Shown here piece by piece: positions 17,807-26,324 of a stretch of DNA of 64,000 nt. Under the pieces are notes generated by a model. It was not told the origin of the DNA and made no database searches. It was given only the letters and a program-made list of their open reading frames with translations. A program made the translations under genes and the position numbers. Positions within the stretch are counted from its first letter, which is position 1, and every line of letters begins with the position of its first letter. Origin of the DNA: Chitinophagaceae bacterium (GTDB lineage Bacteria; Bacteroidota; Bacteroidia; Chitinophagales; Chitinophagaceae); the NCBI GenBank assembly GCA_019745155.1, contig JAIETM010000015.1, forward strand, positions 143,214 to 207,213, in the 5' to 3' direction.

Positions 17807-17959
17807 TTTTAAAATAATTCATGCTCATAAAAGAGAAAGGCCTGTACAATTTTATCATCTAGACTCTATTTACACACCTGCTTTTATACAGGCTCTCTCT
17901 CCGGTTTTTCATTTAATATTTTTATAGTTACATAATTTCTTTTTCTGATTACATCTATC

Positions 17960-18604
17960 TCACCTGATTTTATGACTTCGTTTTAATAAAGGTTTCACAG
18001 GGTATTCGTCTAATATGCTGTGTACTGCGGGATGCAAGTCGCTGCTTATATGCGAAGGGTCATAAATATCGCCTTCGGCTGTGCCACTCCAAACCAACAT
18101 GTTTTCTTTACGGTCAATGAGATTCAGCGTTATGGAGCCATTCACATACTCTTGCTTTTGAGTGGTTGCGTTGCCGGAAAAACGGGAATATCCATACCCA
18201 TACGAAGGATAATAATTGTAGTAATAGCCAAAGCGATAGGGAGAGTAATAATGGCTGCCATAATAATAAGGGCTGTAATAATAGGAGGATGGATAAGAAG
18301 TTACCACCCTTTCTTTTTTGGCATTGGTAATTACCAACTGCAATAAGAGGTCGGGGCTTTCAGCATCAAATGTGTACCCTCTGTCACTTATGCACTGCCC
18401 AAAGTAATTACGGATGTTATTACGGATAATCTCATTATTATACCGGGTATTGGTTGTATCTGATTTATCCGGCAGCCATGCAAATGTTTTATACTGGCTG
18501 AAATCAACTGACCGGTCATAATCGGTGGATACAGCATTGTAGGTAGTGCTGCAGCCAACCAGCACTATTATTGCAATGCTTAAAATCCAAATACTCGTTT
18601 TCAT
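17960..18604 (-). CDS. DUF4136 lipoprotein (copy 2), Tyr-rich
   Basis: A 214-residue predicted lipoprotein (lipobox LVGC) with the DUF4136 signature YDRSVDFSQYKTFAWLPD, and WSGTAEGDIYD and HPAVHSILDEYPVKP at the C-terminal side. It is clearly paralogous to the protein at 6487-7152. It differs by a low-complexity Tyr/Ser/Gly stretch at about 105-145 (YYYSPYYYGSHYYSPY) that is absent in copy 1. Function unknown; it lies 31 bp downstream of the YceI-like gene. Confidence 0.8.
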   Translation of the reverse strand: MKTSIWILSIAIIVLVGCSTTYNAVSTDYDRSVDFSQYKTFAWLPDKSDTTNTRYNNEIIRNNIRNYFGQCISDRGYTFDAESPDLLLQLVITNAKKERVVTSYPSSYYYSPYYYGSHYYSPYRFGYYYNYYPSYGYGYSRFSGNATTQKQEYVNGSITLNLIDRKENMLVWSGTAEGDIYDPSHISSDLHPAVHSILDEYPVKPLLKRSHKIR

Positions 18605-18635
18605 AAATTATATATTTAGATGTTAATAATCATAA

Positions 18636-19178
18636 TTATTCACCCGGCCTTTTTAAAACAAGCTGATTAAATTTTACATTTATCTTTTCCTCTCCGGGTA
18701 AAAGATTTTGCACATTGAATTGATGCAGGTCTATTACAAAATCTCCTGACAAAATGCAGCTTGTGTTACCCCTTGGAAAATGCTCCAGCACCGAGTTGAA
18801 ACTGAATGGCCGGTTCACTCCGTTCAAAAAAAGTGTTCCCTGTGTACTGAATTTCTGTTTAGGATGACTTTTAGTTTGTACAAAAACAATATTCATCTTG
18901 CCGCTAAAGAACAATTCCTGGCCCGCCAGTTTTTGCAGGAGAATGTTTAAGGAATCATTTTCTGTTATTATAGTGGGAATCACCAGCCGCAGGTGCATTT
19001 CTGCTTTATCATAATTCAAATGCATGAATAAATGATTACTCACTGCTGTTACCCCTGCACCCCTGTACCTTCCGCTGGCGAGTATAGTCCCCGACTTTGT
19101 TTGGTACACTTGTGCGGCTGATGAAATTCCCATAACCAGGAACCATGTAACCGATATTGCCATTAAACCTAAGCGCAT
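18636..19178 (-). CDS. YceI-like lipocalin-fold periplasmic protein
   Basis: A 180-residue exported protein: signal peptide to about residue 22 (SSAAQ). The C-terminal half has the YceI pattern (GTLFLNGVNRPFSFNSVLEH, then SGDFVIDLHQFNV and VKFNQLVLK). YceI proteins are beta-barrel carriers of isoprenoid-type lipids, often placed near cytochromes. Similarity is partial, so the family call is tentative. It follows the DUF6799 gene after 85 bp. Confidence 0.55.
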   Translation of the reverse strand: MRLGLMAISVTWFLVMGISSAAQVYQTKSGTILASGRYRGAGVTAVSNHLFMHLNYDKAEMHLRLVIPTIITENDSLNILLQKLAGQELFFSGKMNIVFVQTKSHPKQKFSTQGTLFLNGVNRPFSFNSVLEHFPRGNTSCILSGDFVIDLHQFNVQNLLPGEEKINVKFNQLVLKRPGE

Positions 19179-19263
19179 AGAAGACGATTTGTTTTGTTTC
19201 CGTTGTACAATATTTACATTTAAACTACTTGCTCAATTCACAAAAGCCCCGGTAGTAAAATCA

Positions 19264-19662
19264 TTAGTGATGACCATTCATATTCATGCCCTGATGACTG
19301 CCGCCAGAATGCATTCTACCACTATGCATCCGCATCATGTTTCTTTGAAACATTTGATGTGACCGGTATTTCCTTCCATTCATATCCATGCAGTGTCCAT
19401 TGCGTAACTGGCGGTTTTTGCCATTTTTCAACTGGTAGGAGCCGTCTGGATGCATTACGGTACTGTTATGTAATGTCATCTGGCTTTCCATCATCATCTC
19501 TTTTCCGTTCATATTATGATACATCTTTCCGTTTTTCATTATCAGGTGTTCGTCTTTTACAGTTGTGCCTTGTTGATTTGCGTTTCCAGTTGACACTTGC
19601 TGGGCAAATGATGCAGTTGTCAGTAGTATTATTGACATAGCTGCTAAAAGAATCTTTTTCAT
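19264..19662 (-). CDS. DUF6799 exported Met/His-rich protein
   Basis: A 132-residue exported protein with a signal peptide cleaved after ASFAQ. The middle holds two related repeats of the DUF6799 type (HLIMKNGKMYHNMNGKEM; STVMHPDGSYQLKNGK; NGHCMDMNGRKY). The C-terminal 30 residues are rich in Met and His (MRMHSGRMHSGGSHQGM), suggesting metal binding. Its ATG lies 5 bp downstream of the stop of the beta-barrel protein gene at 19668-20561. Function not known experimentally. Confidence 0.75.
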   Translation of the reverse strand: MKKILLAAMSIILLTTASFAQQVSTGNANQQGTTVKDEHLIMKNGKMYHNMNGKEMMMESQMTLHNSTVMHPDGSYQLKNGKNRQLRNGHCMDMNGRKYRSHQMFQRNMMRMHSGRMHSGGSHQGMNMNGHH

Positions 19663-19667
19663 ATTGT

Positions 19668-20561
19668 TTATTTTTTTTGTTTAGAAAATTTATAAATCGC
19701 TCCCAATGACCAGAAAAAATTATTGTTAAGGTCTTCCTTATATGTATTCTGATTATCTGTAATTGTTGCCGGGTTTACTGGTATGGCATATACTGGCAGG
19801 AATATGAACCGGAAATGTTTAAAATCGTATCTAACAGGGACACTGAACTCGTAATTCTGAATATTGAAAATACCTCCACTCATCATACCAGTGCCCATTG
19901 TATTAGAGTTGCCGGTATTAATCATGTGTTGACCAAAACGCTGATTGTTATTGTAGTTGCTGTAATAATTTTGTGTGCCGCTATACAACGAAAAGGTTGG
20001 GCTGATTTTCAGGTTATCATTCGCTGAATAAAAATTATGGCTTATAGCTGCACTGAAAATAAAATCACTTTGATCGCTAAAATACATAGTGCCATCAGCA
20101 TACACTTCAAGTATATCAAAATCATAATCGGCATAAGCACTTAAATTTGCAGTTAATGCAGATTTGACTGTATAACTCTTATTATTGAAAACATACCCTG
20201 TTGTGGAAACTCCAGCACTAAAGTTTTTCTTATAATAATCGTACCCGCCGGAAGCTGTGAATAAATCAATCCTGTTTTGCTGCGAAGCAGCCAGGTAGGA
20301 TACGATGCCGGTAATAAATAGGCCTGATTTATGATAATATCCGGCAGATGCGGAAATGTAAGGAGATTTAATTGAGCTTTTACGGCCTAAGAAAACAATG
20401 TCGCTGTTAAATGCAGTGCCTGCCAAAATGTAAGATGACTCTTTTGTAACAGCAGAGCTTGAATCTGGCCCCTTTTTCTCCTGCGAAAACGATGATAATG
20501 GCACAACAATCAGGATTATCACTAACACGGAAAGAAAATTTATCTTTTTCATATACTGCAT
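19668..20561 (-). CDS. Predicted outer-membrane beta-barrel protein
   Basis: A 297-residue exported protein (signal peptide ending at SSFSQ) with repeated short amphipathic strands rich in Tyr, Ser and Asn (YISASAGYYHKSGLFITGI; NDNLKISPTFSLYSG) and a terminal aromatic-rich strand. This is the pattern of an outer-membrane barrel. No enzyme motif was recognised. The gene lies between a small cytochrome c gene and the DUF6799 gene, downstream of the NrfD operon. An alternative start codon lies three codons inside. Confidence 0.55.
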   Translation of the reverse strand: MQYMKKINFLSVLVIILIVVPLSSFSQEKKGPDSSSAVTKESSYILAGTAFNSDIVFLGRKSSIKSPYISASAGYYHKSGLFITGIVSYLAASQQNRIDLFTASGGYDYYKKNFSAGVSTTGYVFNNKSYTVKSALTANLSAYADYDFDILEVYADGTMYFSDQSDFIFSAAISHNFYSANDNLKISPTFSLYSGTQNYYSNYNNNQRFGQHMINTGNSNTMGTGMMSGGIFNIQNYEFSVPVRYDFKHFRFIFLPVYAIPVNPATITDNQNTYKEDLNNNFFWSLGAIYKFSKQKK

Positions 20562-20616
20562 TTAATATTTTCAACAATCCTTTTAAAGTAAGGGTACGGA
20601 TATGATGAAACCAACT

Positions 20617-20880
20617 TTATTCACCTGCCTGCATAAACTCAGTTATTTTTTTTACTTCATCCTCAGTCAGCATTGCCCGTTGACGCATGTGGGTATTAAT
20701 TACTTCCCACTGTGTATTGGTAAATGCAGAACTGGGAGGTGTATTATGGCAACGCTGGCAGTTTTCGCTCCACAACTGGCTACCGCTTTTATCGGTTACT
20801 TTAGTTGATACACAACTGGCAATCAATAAGCCGGTTGTAAGTATCATTGCAACTGTTATGATTATTGTATTACGTTTCAT
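20617..20880 (-). CDS. Small monoheme cytochrome c lipoprotein
   Basis: An 87-residue protein with a lipobox (IASC at 20-23), one heme c motif CQRCH and a C-terminal helix (LTEDEVKKITEFMQAGE) carrying the conserved hydrophobic pattern of class I cytochromes; QRAM could give the axial Met. It is likely an outer- or inner-membrane-attached electron carrier. It is the last clear member of the NrfD electron-transfer operon, 20 bp after the porin gene. Confidence 0.8.
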   Translation of the reverse strand: MKRNTIIITVAMILTTGLLIASCVSTKVTDKSGSQLWSENCQRCHNTPPSSAFTNTQWEVINTHMRQRAMLTEDEVKKITEFMQAGE

Positions 20881-20900
20881 AAAAAATAATTTTAGAGTTA

Positions 20901-22067
20901 TTAAAAACCAACTGCAACCTGCAGGAAAAATGCGTTATTATCTTTTTGTGATTGGTATGCTGCTTTGAATGCAGTTCGCCAGGTAAACCAATAATTGATA
21001 CCGTAGGTGTACTGTTTTATCTCTTCAAGACCTTTGGCACCAGTGGGAGGATTAAAGCCGGCATACCGGAAGACTAATTCTGTTTTTTTCAGGAATTTGC
21101 TTTGCGACATACTCGGTCTGTAGGCCGCCTGTGTAAAGAATGAACTTCTTTTATTTTCGAATGTATAAAGCGTATTGCCTGTTGGGTCACCGGGGTCAAT
21201 GTATTCAGCCTTATCTACATTTACTTTATTCCATTGAGCTTTTACATCAAACATTCCTTTGATAAAGTCAAGTTGCTTTACATAAGTAAGGTCCAGTGCA
21301 TACATTTGAGACCCTATGAATTTATACGCCGAATTCTTGTCGCCGACATTTCCATTTCTATACGAAAAGCCAACTTCCAGTGATGAATTGGATAGCGGTA
21401 AAAAACCAACCCTGCCGCCGCCAGTGAGTTTTTTATTGATAGTTTCTGCATTGCCATAAGTAAGCGTTCCCTGTTTTCCAGGGTCTGTCGGGTCTGTAAT
21501 CAATTGGGCCCCGTTTGCAAAAAATATACTATAGTTCATTTTTGCAGAGCCAAGAGGTATCCCACCCCGAAAATCAATACCTATTTCAGAAGTTGGGCCC
21601 ACGCCCAGTGCATCCTCACCAGTACCCACTGGCACAGTTGGTAGTTTATTTATCCATGATGGGTGAAGCCTGTCCTGGAAAATACCAAATGGTGAAATGA
21701 ACTTACCGGTGCGTACAGTAAGATATTTATTCAAAAAAAACGATGCATTGGCATAGCCCATATCAATTTTAGTTTCTGAACCTTCTATTTCCGTCTCCAT
21801 TTCAGCCTCAATCACAATATTTTTATGAGGCTGCCAAAGAAGAATGGGATTAAAAACAAGATTGTTAAAAGCGGCGCCGTCTTCCTTATTGAATTTAGCA
21901 GAGACTGATGTGTAACCTACTATTGCAAACTTGCTTGTACGTGCCACCTGTGACTGTGCTGATGATTTGATAAGACTGTCAATGTACTCCTGGTTGAACT
22001 GCTGGCTAAATGCTGTTGCTGAAAGTAACAGCAGGCCGGCAAACTGAATTAAAATTTTCTTTTTCAT
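20901..22067 (-). CDS. Porin-like outer-membrane beta-barrel protein
   Basis: A 388-residue exported protein with a signal peptide cleaved after TAFSQ. It has many predicted amphipathic strands (IVIEAEMETEIEGSE; YLTVRTGKFISPFGIFQDR) and a C-terminal strand ending in Phe (FFLQVAVGF), the outer-membrane insertion signal. It resembles phosphate-selective-porin-like proteins that accompany electron-transfer operons. It is 4 bp after the cytochrome c gene at 22072, strongly implying one operon. The barrel might provide passage or anchorage across the outer membrane. Confidence 0.75.
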   Translation of the reverse strand: MKKKILIQFAGLLLLSATAFSQQFNQEYIDSLIKSSAQSQVARTSKFAIVGYTSVSAKFNKEDGAAFNNLVFNPILLWQPHKNIVIEAEMETEIEGSETKIDMGYANASFFLNKYLTVRTGKFISPFGIFQDRLHPSWINKLPTVPVGTGEDALGVGPTSEIGIDFRGGIPLGSAKMNYSIFFANGAQLITDPTDPGKQGTLTYGNAETINKKLTGGGRVGFLPLSNSSLEVGFSYRNGNVGDKNSAYKFIGSQMYALDLTYVKQLDFIKGMFDVKAQWNKVNVDKAEYIDPGDPTGNTLYTFENKRSSFFTQAAYRPSMSQSKFLKKTELVFRYAGFNPPTGAKGLEEIKQYTYGINYWFTWRTAFKAAYQSQKDNNAFFLQVAVGF

Positions 22068-22071
22068 ATAA

Positions 22072-22494
22072 TTATTGTTTTAATGTTCTCATATAAACTA
22101 TGGTCTGCCATATTTGAGTTTCATTTAATTTCTTTTTAAAAGAAGGCATTGGCTTCCTTCCTTCTGATGTTTTCCAGAAAAGGGCTCCATCACTTTGGCT
22201 TTGCATGGTTGCTTTAGAGAAATCTCCCGCAGGTATATCTAAATCCTTCGCTGAAGGGCCATCACCTTTACCTTTTTTACCATGGCAGGACTGGCATTCT
22301 TTTACATACACTGTTTTGCCGGCTGCAATTGTGGCGGCATCAGCGGTTAAAGGGTTTTTCTTAGCATCAGCAGAGGCAGGGGCCTTCCATTCTTTTTGCT
22401 GATAAAGAAATGCACTTCCCATTATTGCTGTCAGCAGCAGTAACGAAACTGTCAAGAGTTTTTTTCTGAAAATGGTTTTAATTACTGTTTCCAT
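22072..22494 (-). CDS. Monoheme cytochrome c
   Basis: A 140-residue protein with an N-terminal membrane anchor/signal (about 15-31) and a class I cytochrome c domain: heme motif CQSCHGKKGKGDG near 67-79, axial Met likely in KPMPSFKKKL, and the final helix ETQIWQTIVYMRTL. It lies in the periplasm and likely accepts electrons from the NrfD/ferredoxin module encoded just upstream. Gaps are 12 bp from the upstream gene and 4 bp to the porin gene. Confidence 0.88.
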   Translation of the reverse strand: METVIKTIFRKKLLTVSLLLLTAIMGSAFLYQQKEWKAPASADAKKNPLTADAATIAAGKTVYVKECQSCHGKKGKGDGPSAKDLDIPAGDFSKATMQSQSDGALFWKTSEGRKPMPSFKKKLNETQIWQTIVYMRTLKQ

Positions 22495-22506
22495 GTTTTT
22501 TAATTT

Positions 22507-23067
22507 TTATTGTTTAGAAATGACTTTCATTGTTGAAGCTTTCCTGATTCTATAAATCAAATACAATACATATACAAAGAGTATCCATACCGCTCCAACT
22601 GCAACTGTAAATGTGATTACAAGCCACCAGGGTGCATTGGCTCCGGCAATGGAACGTGGTACAGGTTTATTAGCCGGGAAAATAAGTTTAGAATTAATGG
22701 CAACTTGAAAGGCAGTGTCATTCATCACATCATTATCTTCCACTTTTGCAATGAGTGTTATTTTCCTTGTTGAATCACTACCCTGAATATCCAGCGGAAA
22801 CTCGGCAGAAATAATACCGGTAGTATCAGTAGTTCCTTCTGCCACCTTCATCAATCCAAAAGTTCGTTGAACATAAAAAGTCAGCTCCACATCTTTTACG
22901 GGTAATTGAGTTATAATATTGGTAACCGTAGCTGTTACAACATGCATGCTGTCGTTGGAGCTCATCTGCAGCGCTATGTTTCCATTTATTTTTTCATCCT
23001 GCGCAGCTACGGTCATTGTCAGCAGGAATGACAATAAGGTGATGATATATTGTTTATTAACTTGCAT
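22507..23067 (-). CDS. Exported Ig-like protein with C-terminal membrane helix
   Basis: A 186-residue protein with an N-terminal signal peptide (ends near TVAAQ), a beta-rich domain of about 110 residues (VTATVTNIITQLPVKDVELT; ISAEFPLDIQG), and a single C-terminal transmembrane helix (WLVITFTVAVGAVWILFVYV) followed by a short basic tail. The topology puts the beta domain in the periplasm. Its start overlaps the NrfD gene by 11 bp, indicating tight coupling. No characterised homologue is known to me; a structural subunit of the electron-transfer complex is likely. Confidence 0.65.
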   Translation of the reverse strand: MQVNKQYIITLLSFLLTMTVAAQDEKINGNIALQMSSNDSMHVVTATVTNIITQLPVKDVELTFYVQRTFGLMKVAEGTTDTTGIISAEFPLDIQGSDSTRKITLIAKVEDNDVMNDTAFQVAINSKLIFPANKPVPRSIAGANAPWWLVITFTVAVGAVWILFVYVLYLIYRIRKASTMKVISKQ

Positions 23068-24436
23068 GGCCGGGAATGTTTTGAAAGTTTACAATATTTT
23101 CCACCCCAATTTCTTTTTCGCCACGTTTCTCCACTTCTTCAATTACTTCCCACATGGTAATTACAGGAAAGGGTTTAAAAAGGAGAATAATCAGCAATAC
23201 AAAGCCTGCCAATGAGGAGGCAGTAATTGTCCACTCAATTAAAGTAGGGTTGTAAGTTGCATAACCATGTTGTGCATGTTGAATTGGGACAAAAGGATGC
23301 AGCATATTGGGAACAACTATGAGATAACGGTTGATTAGAGCACCTAGTAAAACCATTACGGATGCTGCCACAACCCATTTGATAGATTGCCTGATTTTTT
23401 TGAATGAGAGAATGATAATCGGAATTATAAGACCAACAATTTGTGTAAACCAGAATAGAAAGGCATTCTTACCATAAAACAAATCTTCCAGCACCGCTTT
23501 TTCTTCCTTTGCCATTTTAAATGCAGGCACACCATATTTATTGATATTGAGATAGAGATAAAATGCTGTTAACGCCAGTAGTATTTTCGCCAGGTTGTTG
23601 AAATGTTTTGGTGTGAGATAATGCTCCAGCCTGTATCCATGACGGAGCTTGGCAATAATAAGAATCATAATAGCGGTACCAGCCATCAAAGCTCCAAATA
23701 CAAAATATGGTCCCATGATGGTAGAGTTCCAGCCTGGTCTTAATGTGAATGCTATCAGCCATGCACTTATGGTATGTACAGATATTGCTACAGGCAAAAT
23801 CACAATACATAAAATGAGCATTGCTTTTTTTAGCAGGCGCCGTTGCAGTAAATTATCTTCCCAACCCATTGCCAGCCATCGCCACAATTTTTTTCTCCAC
23901 ATGGGTGCATCAGTAAGTTTGTCCCGCATGATAGCTAAATCAGGTATCAACGGCAGGTAGAAATAAATTACACTTCCAATAAAGTAGGTAGCAATTGCTA
24001 CAACATCCCATAGAATTGGTGATTGAATACGGCCATGTGTAATGAGAAAGTATAAACGTTCGGGCCGGCCCATGTCCAATACGGGCATAAAGCCTGCAAA
24101 AAAGATGGCAGATAGTGTAACAGCTTCTGCAATGCGGATAAGCGGATAACGCCATTTAGCACCTGACATACGCAACACACAGGATACTAATGCGCCAATC
24201 AAACTTACCCCTACAAAAAAGAATAGTAATGAAATATACAAACCCCAGGAAACATAATCTCTCATAGCAGTAACACCCAATCCCTTCCGGAGTTGTATAA
24301 TCCAGGCTACAGTTCCCCCAATACAAATCACTCCAAGAAAAATTACCCAAAATGTTTCCTGCCGGTAACGCCTGCCTACAGTACCCAGCAACTCATTTTC
24401 GATTTGATTTTTTATTTCTGGATTTAGCTTTTCCAT
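23057..24436 (-). CDS. nrfD: NrfD/PsrC-family membrane quinone oxidoreductase subunit
   Basis: A 459-residue integral membrane protein with about ten predicted helices (for example VIFLGVICIGGTVAWIIQL; LFFFVGVSLIGALVSCVL; FAGFMPVLDMGRPERLYF). The segment MGRPERLYF and the overall layout match NrfD/PsrC/ActC subunits, which exchange electrons between (mena)quinol and a partner ferredoxin-like subunit. It follows the Tat ferredoxin gene by 12 bp and overlaps the next gene by 11 bp. The partner catalytic molybdopterin protein of Psr/Phs-type enzymes is not encoded in the window. Confidence 0.88.
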   Translation of the reverse strand: MEKLNPEIKNQIENELLGTVGRRYRQETFWVIFLGVICIGGTVAWIIQLRKGLGVTAMRDYVSWGLYISLLFFFVGVSLIGALVSCVLRMSGAKWRYPLIRIAEAVTLSAIFFAGFMPVLDMGRPERLYFLITHGRIQSPILWDVVAIATYFIGSVIYFYLPLIPDLAIMRDKLTDAPMWRKKLWRWLAMGWEDNLLQRRLLKKAMLILCIVILPVAISVHTISAWLIAFTLRPGWNSTIMGPYFVFGALMAGTAIMILIIAKLRHGYRLEHYLTPKHFNNLAKILLALTAFYLYLNINKYGVPAFKMAKEEKAVLEDLFYGKNAFLFWFTQIVGLIIPIIILSFKKIRQSIKWVVAASVMVLLGALINRYLIVVPNMLHPFVPIQHAQHGYATYNPTLIEWTITASSLAGFVLLIILLFKPFPVITMWEVIEEVEKRGEKEIGVENIVNFQNIPGHAS

Positions 24437-24448
24437 AATGAGTAGTTT

Positions 24449-25396
24449 TTAGTTTTCTGAACCTTCTTTTTCTATTTTAATTTCTTTAGCATCATAGATT
24501 CGGTTAGTTGGTGGCAGATAATAAACCCTTGGCTCAGTACCTAATTCTTCCATGAAGCGATAAGCTCCTCCATCTTCCAGTAACTGAGATAGTTTTGTTG
24601 TAGTGCCATCATAACAGGTTACTGCATCTTCATTTGCATCGCCAAACCAAATGGCATTCATGGGGCAGCCGGTAACACAAGCAGGCAGTTTTCCCTCTCT
24701 TGCCATGTGAGGGCAGAAATCACATTTTTCTACACAACCTTTTTTACTTTGAAAAACATTTTCTGCGGCAGGTGTTGTTTCAATGATGTTTGGCTTTATA
24801 GGTTCTGTCCAGTTAAAAAGCCTTACCGAGTACGGACAGGCAGCCATACAAAAGCGGCAACCAATACACCGGTCAGTATCTATCGCTACAATACCATCTT
24901 CTCTTTTAAACGTAGCATCTACAGGGCAAACTTTTGTACAAGGAGGATTATCGCAATGATAACAGGGTTTTGGAAAATAGTAAGGTGCCACTTCAGGAGA
25001 ATCCTGCATTTCAATCACCTCAATCCATTCTTTATTTTTGGGCAGGTAATGCATTTTATTGCAAGCCTTGGTGCACTTACCACAGCCATCACATTTAGCC
25101 AGGTCAATAACCATCACAAATTTTTTGCCCGGTATTCCTTTACGAACATCCTCTTCAGAAATGTGTGGTTTAAAGTTTGCCACTTGTGACTTATCTACTG
25201 TTACCAGCTTTCCGTCATGAGTTAACACATTTATTTTTTCACCGCTTTCCGGCTTGGTTTTATCATTTGTAGAACATCCGGAAAGGAAGGCAGCGCCAAT
25301 GCCACCTATCAAGCCTTTTACAAGAAAATCTCTCCGGGAATTATCCTGGTTTCCGGCGTTGTTGTTATTACATGAACAGTTGTTACCGCATGCCAT
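24449..25396 (-). CDS. Tat-exported 4Fe-4S ferredoxin-type subunit (DmsB/NrfC-like)
   Basis: A 315-residue iron-sulfur protein. The N-terminus has an unusual Cys/Asn-rich lead (ACGNNCSCNNNN), then a Tat signal (SRRDFLVKG) with LSGC, possibly a lipobox. Four cysteine groups for four [4Fe-4S] clusters follow: CDGCGKCTKAC, CYHCDNPPCTKVCP, CIGCRFCMAACP and CVEKCDFCPH...CVTGCP. It would sit on the periplasmic face and pass electrons between NrfD and the cytochromes. It is the first gene of the six-gene operon. Similar subunits occur in polysulfide reductase-like and alternative complex III-like assemblies. Confidence 0.88.
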   Translation of the reverse strand: MACGNNCSCNNNNAGNQDNSRRDFLVKGLIGGIGAAFLSGCSTNDKTKPESGEKINVLTHDGKLVTVDKSQVANFKPHISEEDVRKGIPGKKFVMVIDLAKCDGCGKCTKACNKMHYLPKNKEWIEVIEMQDSPEVAPYYFPKPCYHCDNPPCTKVCPVDATFKREDGIVAIDTDRCIGCRFCMAACPYSVRLFNWTEPIKPNIIETTPAAENVFQSKKGCVEKCDFCPHMAREGKLPACVTGCPMNAIWFGDANEDAVTCYDGTTTKLSQLLEDGGAYRFMEELGTEPRVYYLPPTNRIYDAKEIKIEKEGSEN

Positions 25397-25639
25397 AGTA
25401 GTTGTTTTTTATTTTGAAAAATGATTGTTCAAAAAAAACAATGAAGGGGCATTTTCAATTGTTGTAAGCAGTATGCAGTGGAGAGTGCTATATAATAAGA
25501 TTGCAATTTGCCGGTACACAATTCACTTAACTGGTTTGGTAAACCATATTACATGAATATTATCAGTACCAATCTGTTTAAATGCAACCTATCAGGTAAT
25601 AGCCATTACCCTAACCAGGCTTACACAATTAAAGCGGTA

Positions 25640-26143
25640 TCAAATAAGGAAAGACTGTATGAATACCCGTATATCGGGCGGGGAGTAATCAATTTCCCGT
25701 GGAGGGATACGAAGATGATTTGCAAAATCCTTTGCGTTGAGTAACTCTGCAGAAGGCGGTGCAAAAACGAGATATAATAAAGTGTTTGTACTTTTTTGTG
25801 GAATACTACTTTTTTCTGCAATCTGTTTATTAGTATTCTGAAACCCTACAACAAAATCAGAGCAACAATTCTCTTCGTTTGGAGATGAGAATGAGGCAGT
25901 AGTATTGTCAGTATTATCGGAATGATGGTGAGAGCCTGGGCTATTCTGGTGGCTATGACCCTTATGCCCATCATGTTGATGTCCATTGTCATGCTCATGC
26001 TTTTCACCTTCTTCATGAGAATGATGCTTAGTATTGAAACCCATATCCAGACCTAATGAGCATGCAAAGCCAACCACCGTATTCAGCGAAAAAGTGGCCA
26101 GCAGAAACAATGCCTTGTATTGTATGGCCCTTGGGGGTTTCAT
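25640..26143 (-). CDS. Exported His-rich protein, putative metal binder
   Basis: A 167-residue protein with an N-terminal hydrophobic segment (FLLATFSLNTVVGFACSL) and a His-rich stretch at about 39-74 with 17 His among Glu/Gly/Ser (HHSHEEGEKHEHDNGHQHDG), followed by NCCSDFVVGFQ and a PP-containing tail. CC and PP in this order resemble small HYC_CC_PP-type Bacteroidota proteins. The His cluster probably binds divalent metals (Cu, Zn, Ni or Co). It stands alone, with about 240 bp to the ferredoxin gene and 180 bp to the AraC gene. Confidence 0.65.
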   Translation of the reverse strand: MKPPRAIQYKALFLLATFSLNTVVGFACSLGLDMGFNTKHHSHEEGEKHEHDNGHQHDGHKGHSHQNSPGSHHHSDNTDNTTASFSSPNEENCCSDFVVGFQNTNKQIAEKSSIPQKSTNTLLYLVFAPPSAELLNAKDFANHLRIPPREIDYSPPDIRVFIQSFLI

Positions 26144-26324
26144 TGTTAGTTATAAATTATTTTTGACATTATTTTGAATTTGTAAGTTCATGTAAAGCTA
26201 CTGCTGCAATTTGTACATTAAAATGATCTTTCTTTCATCAAAAACTGATATTTATCATCTTTTCAATCAACCAATTATCTAAATATACAGATAATACGAT
26301 GTCTATTGCAAACGTAAACAACAT

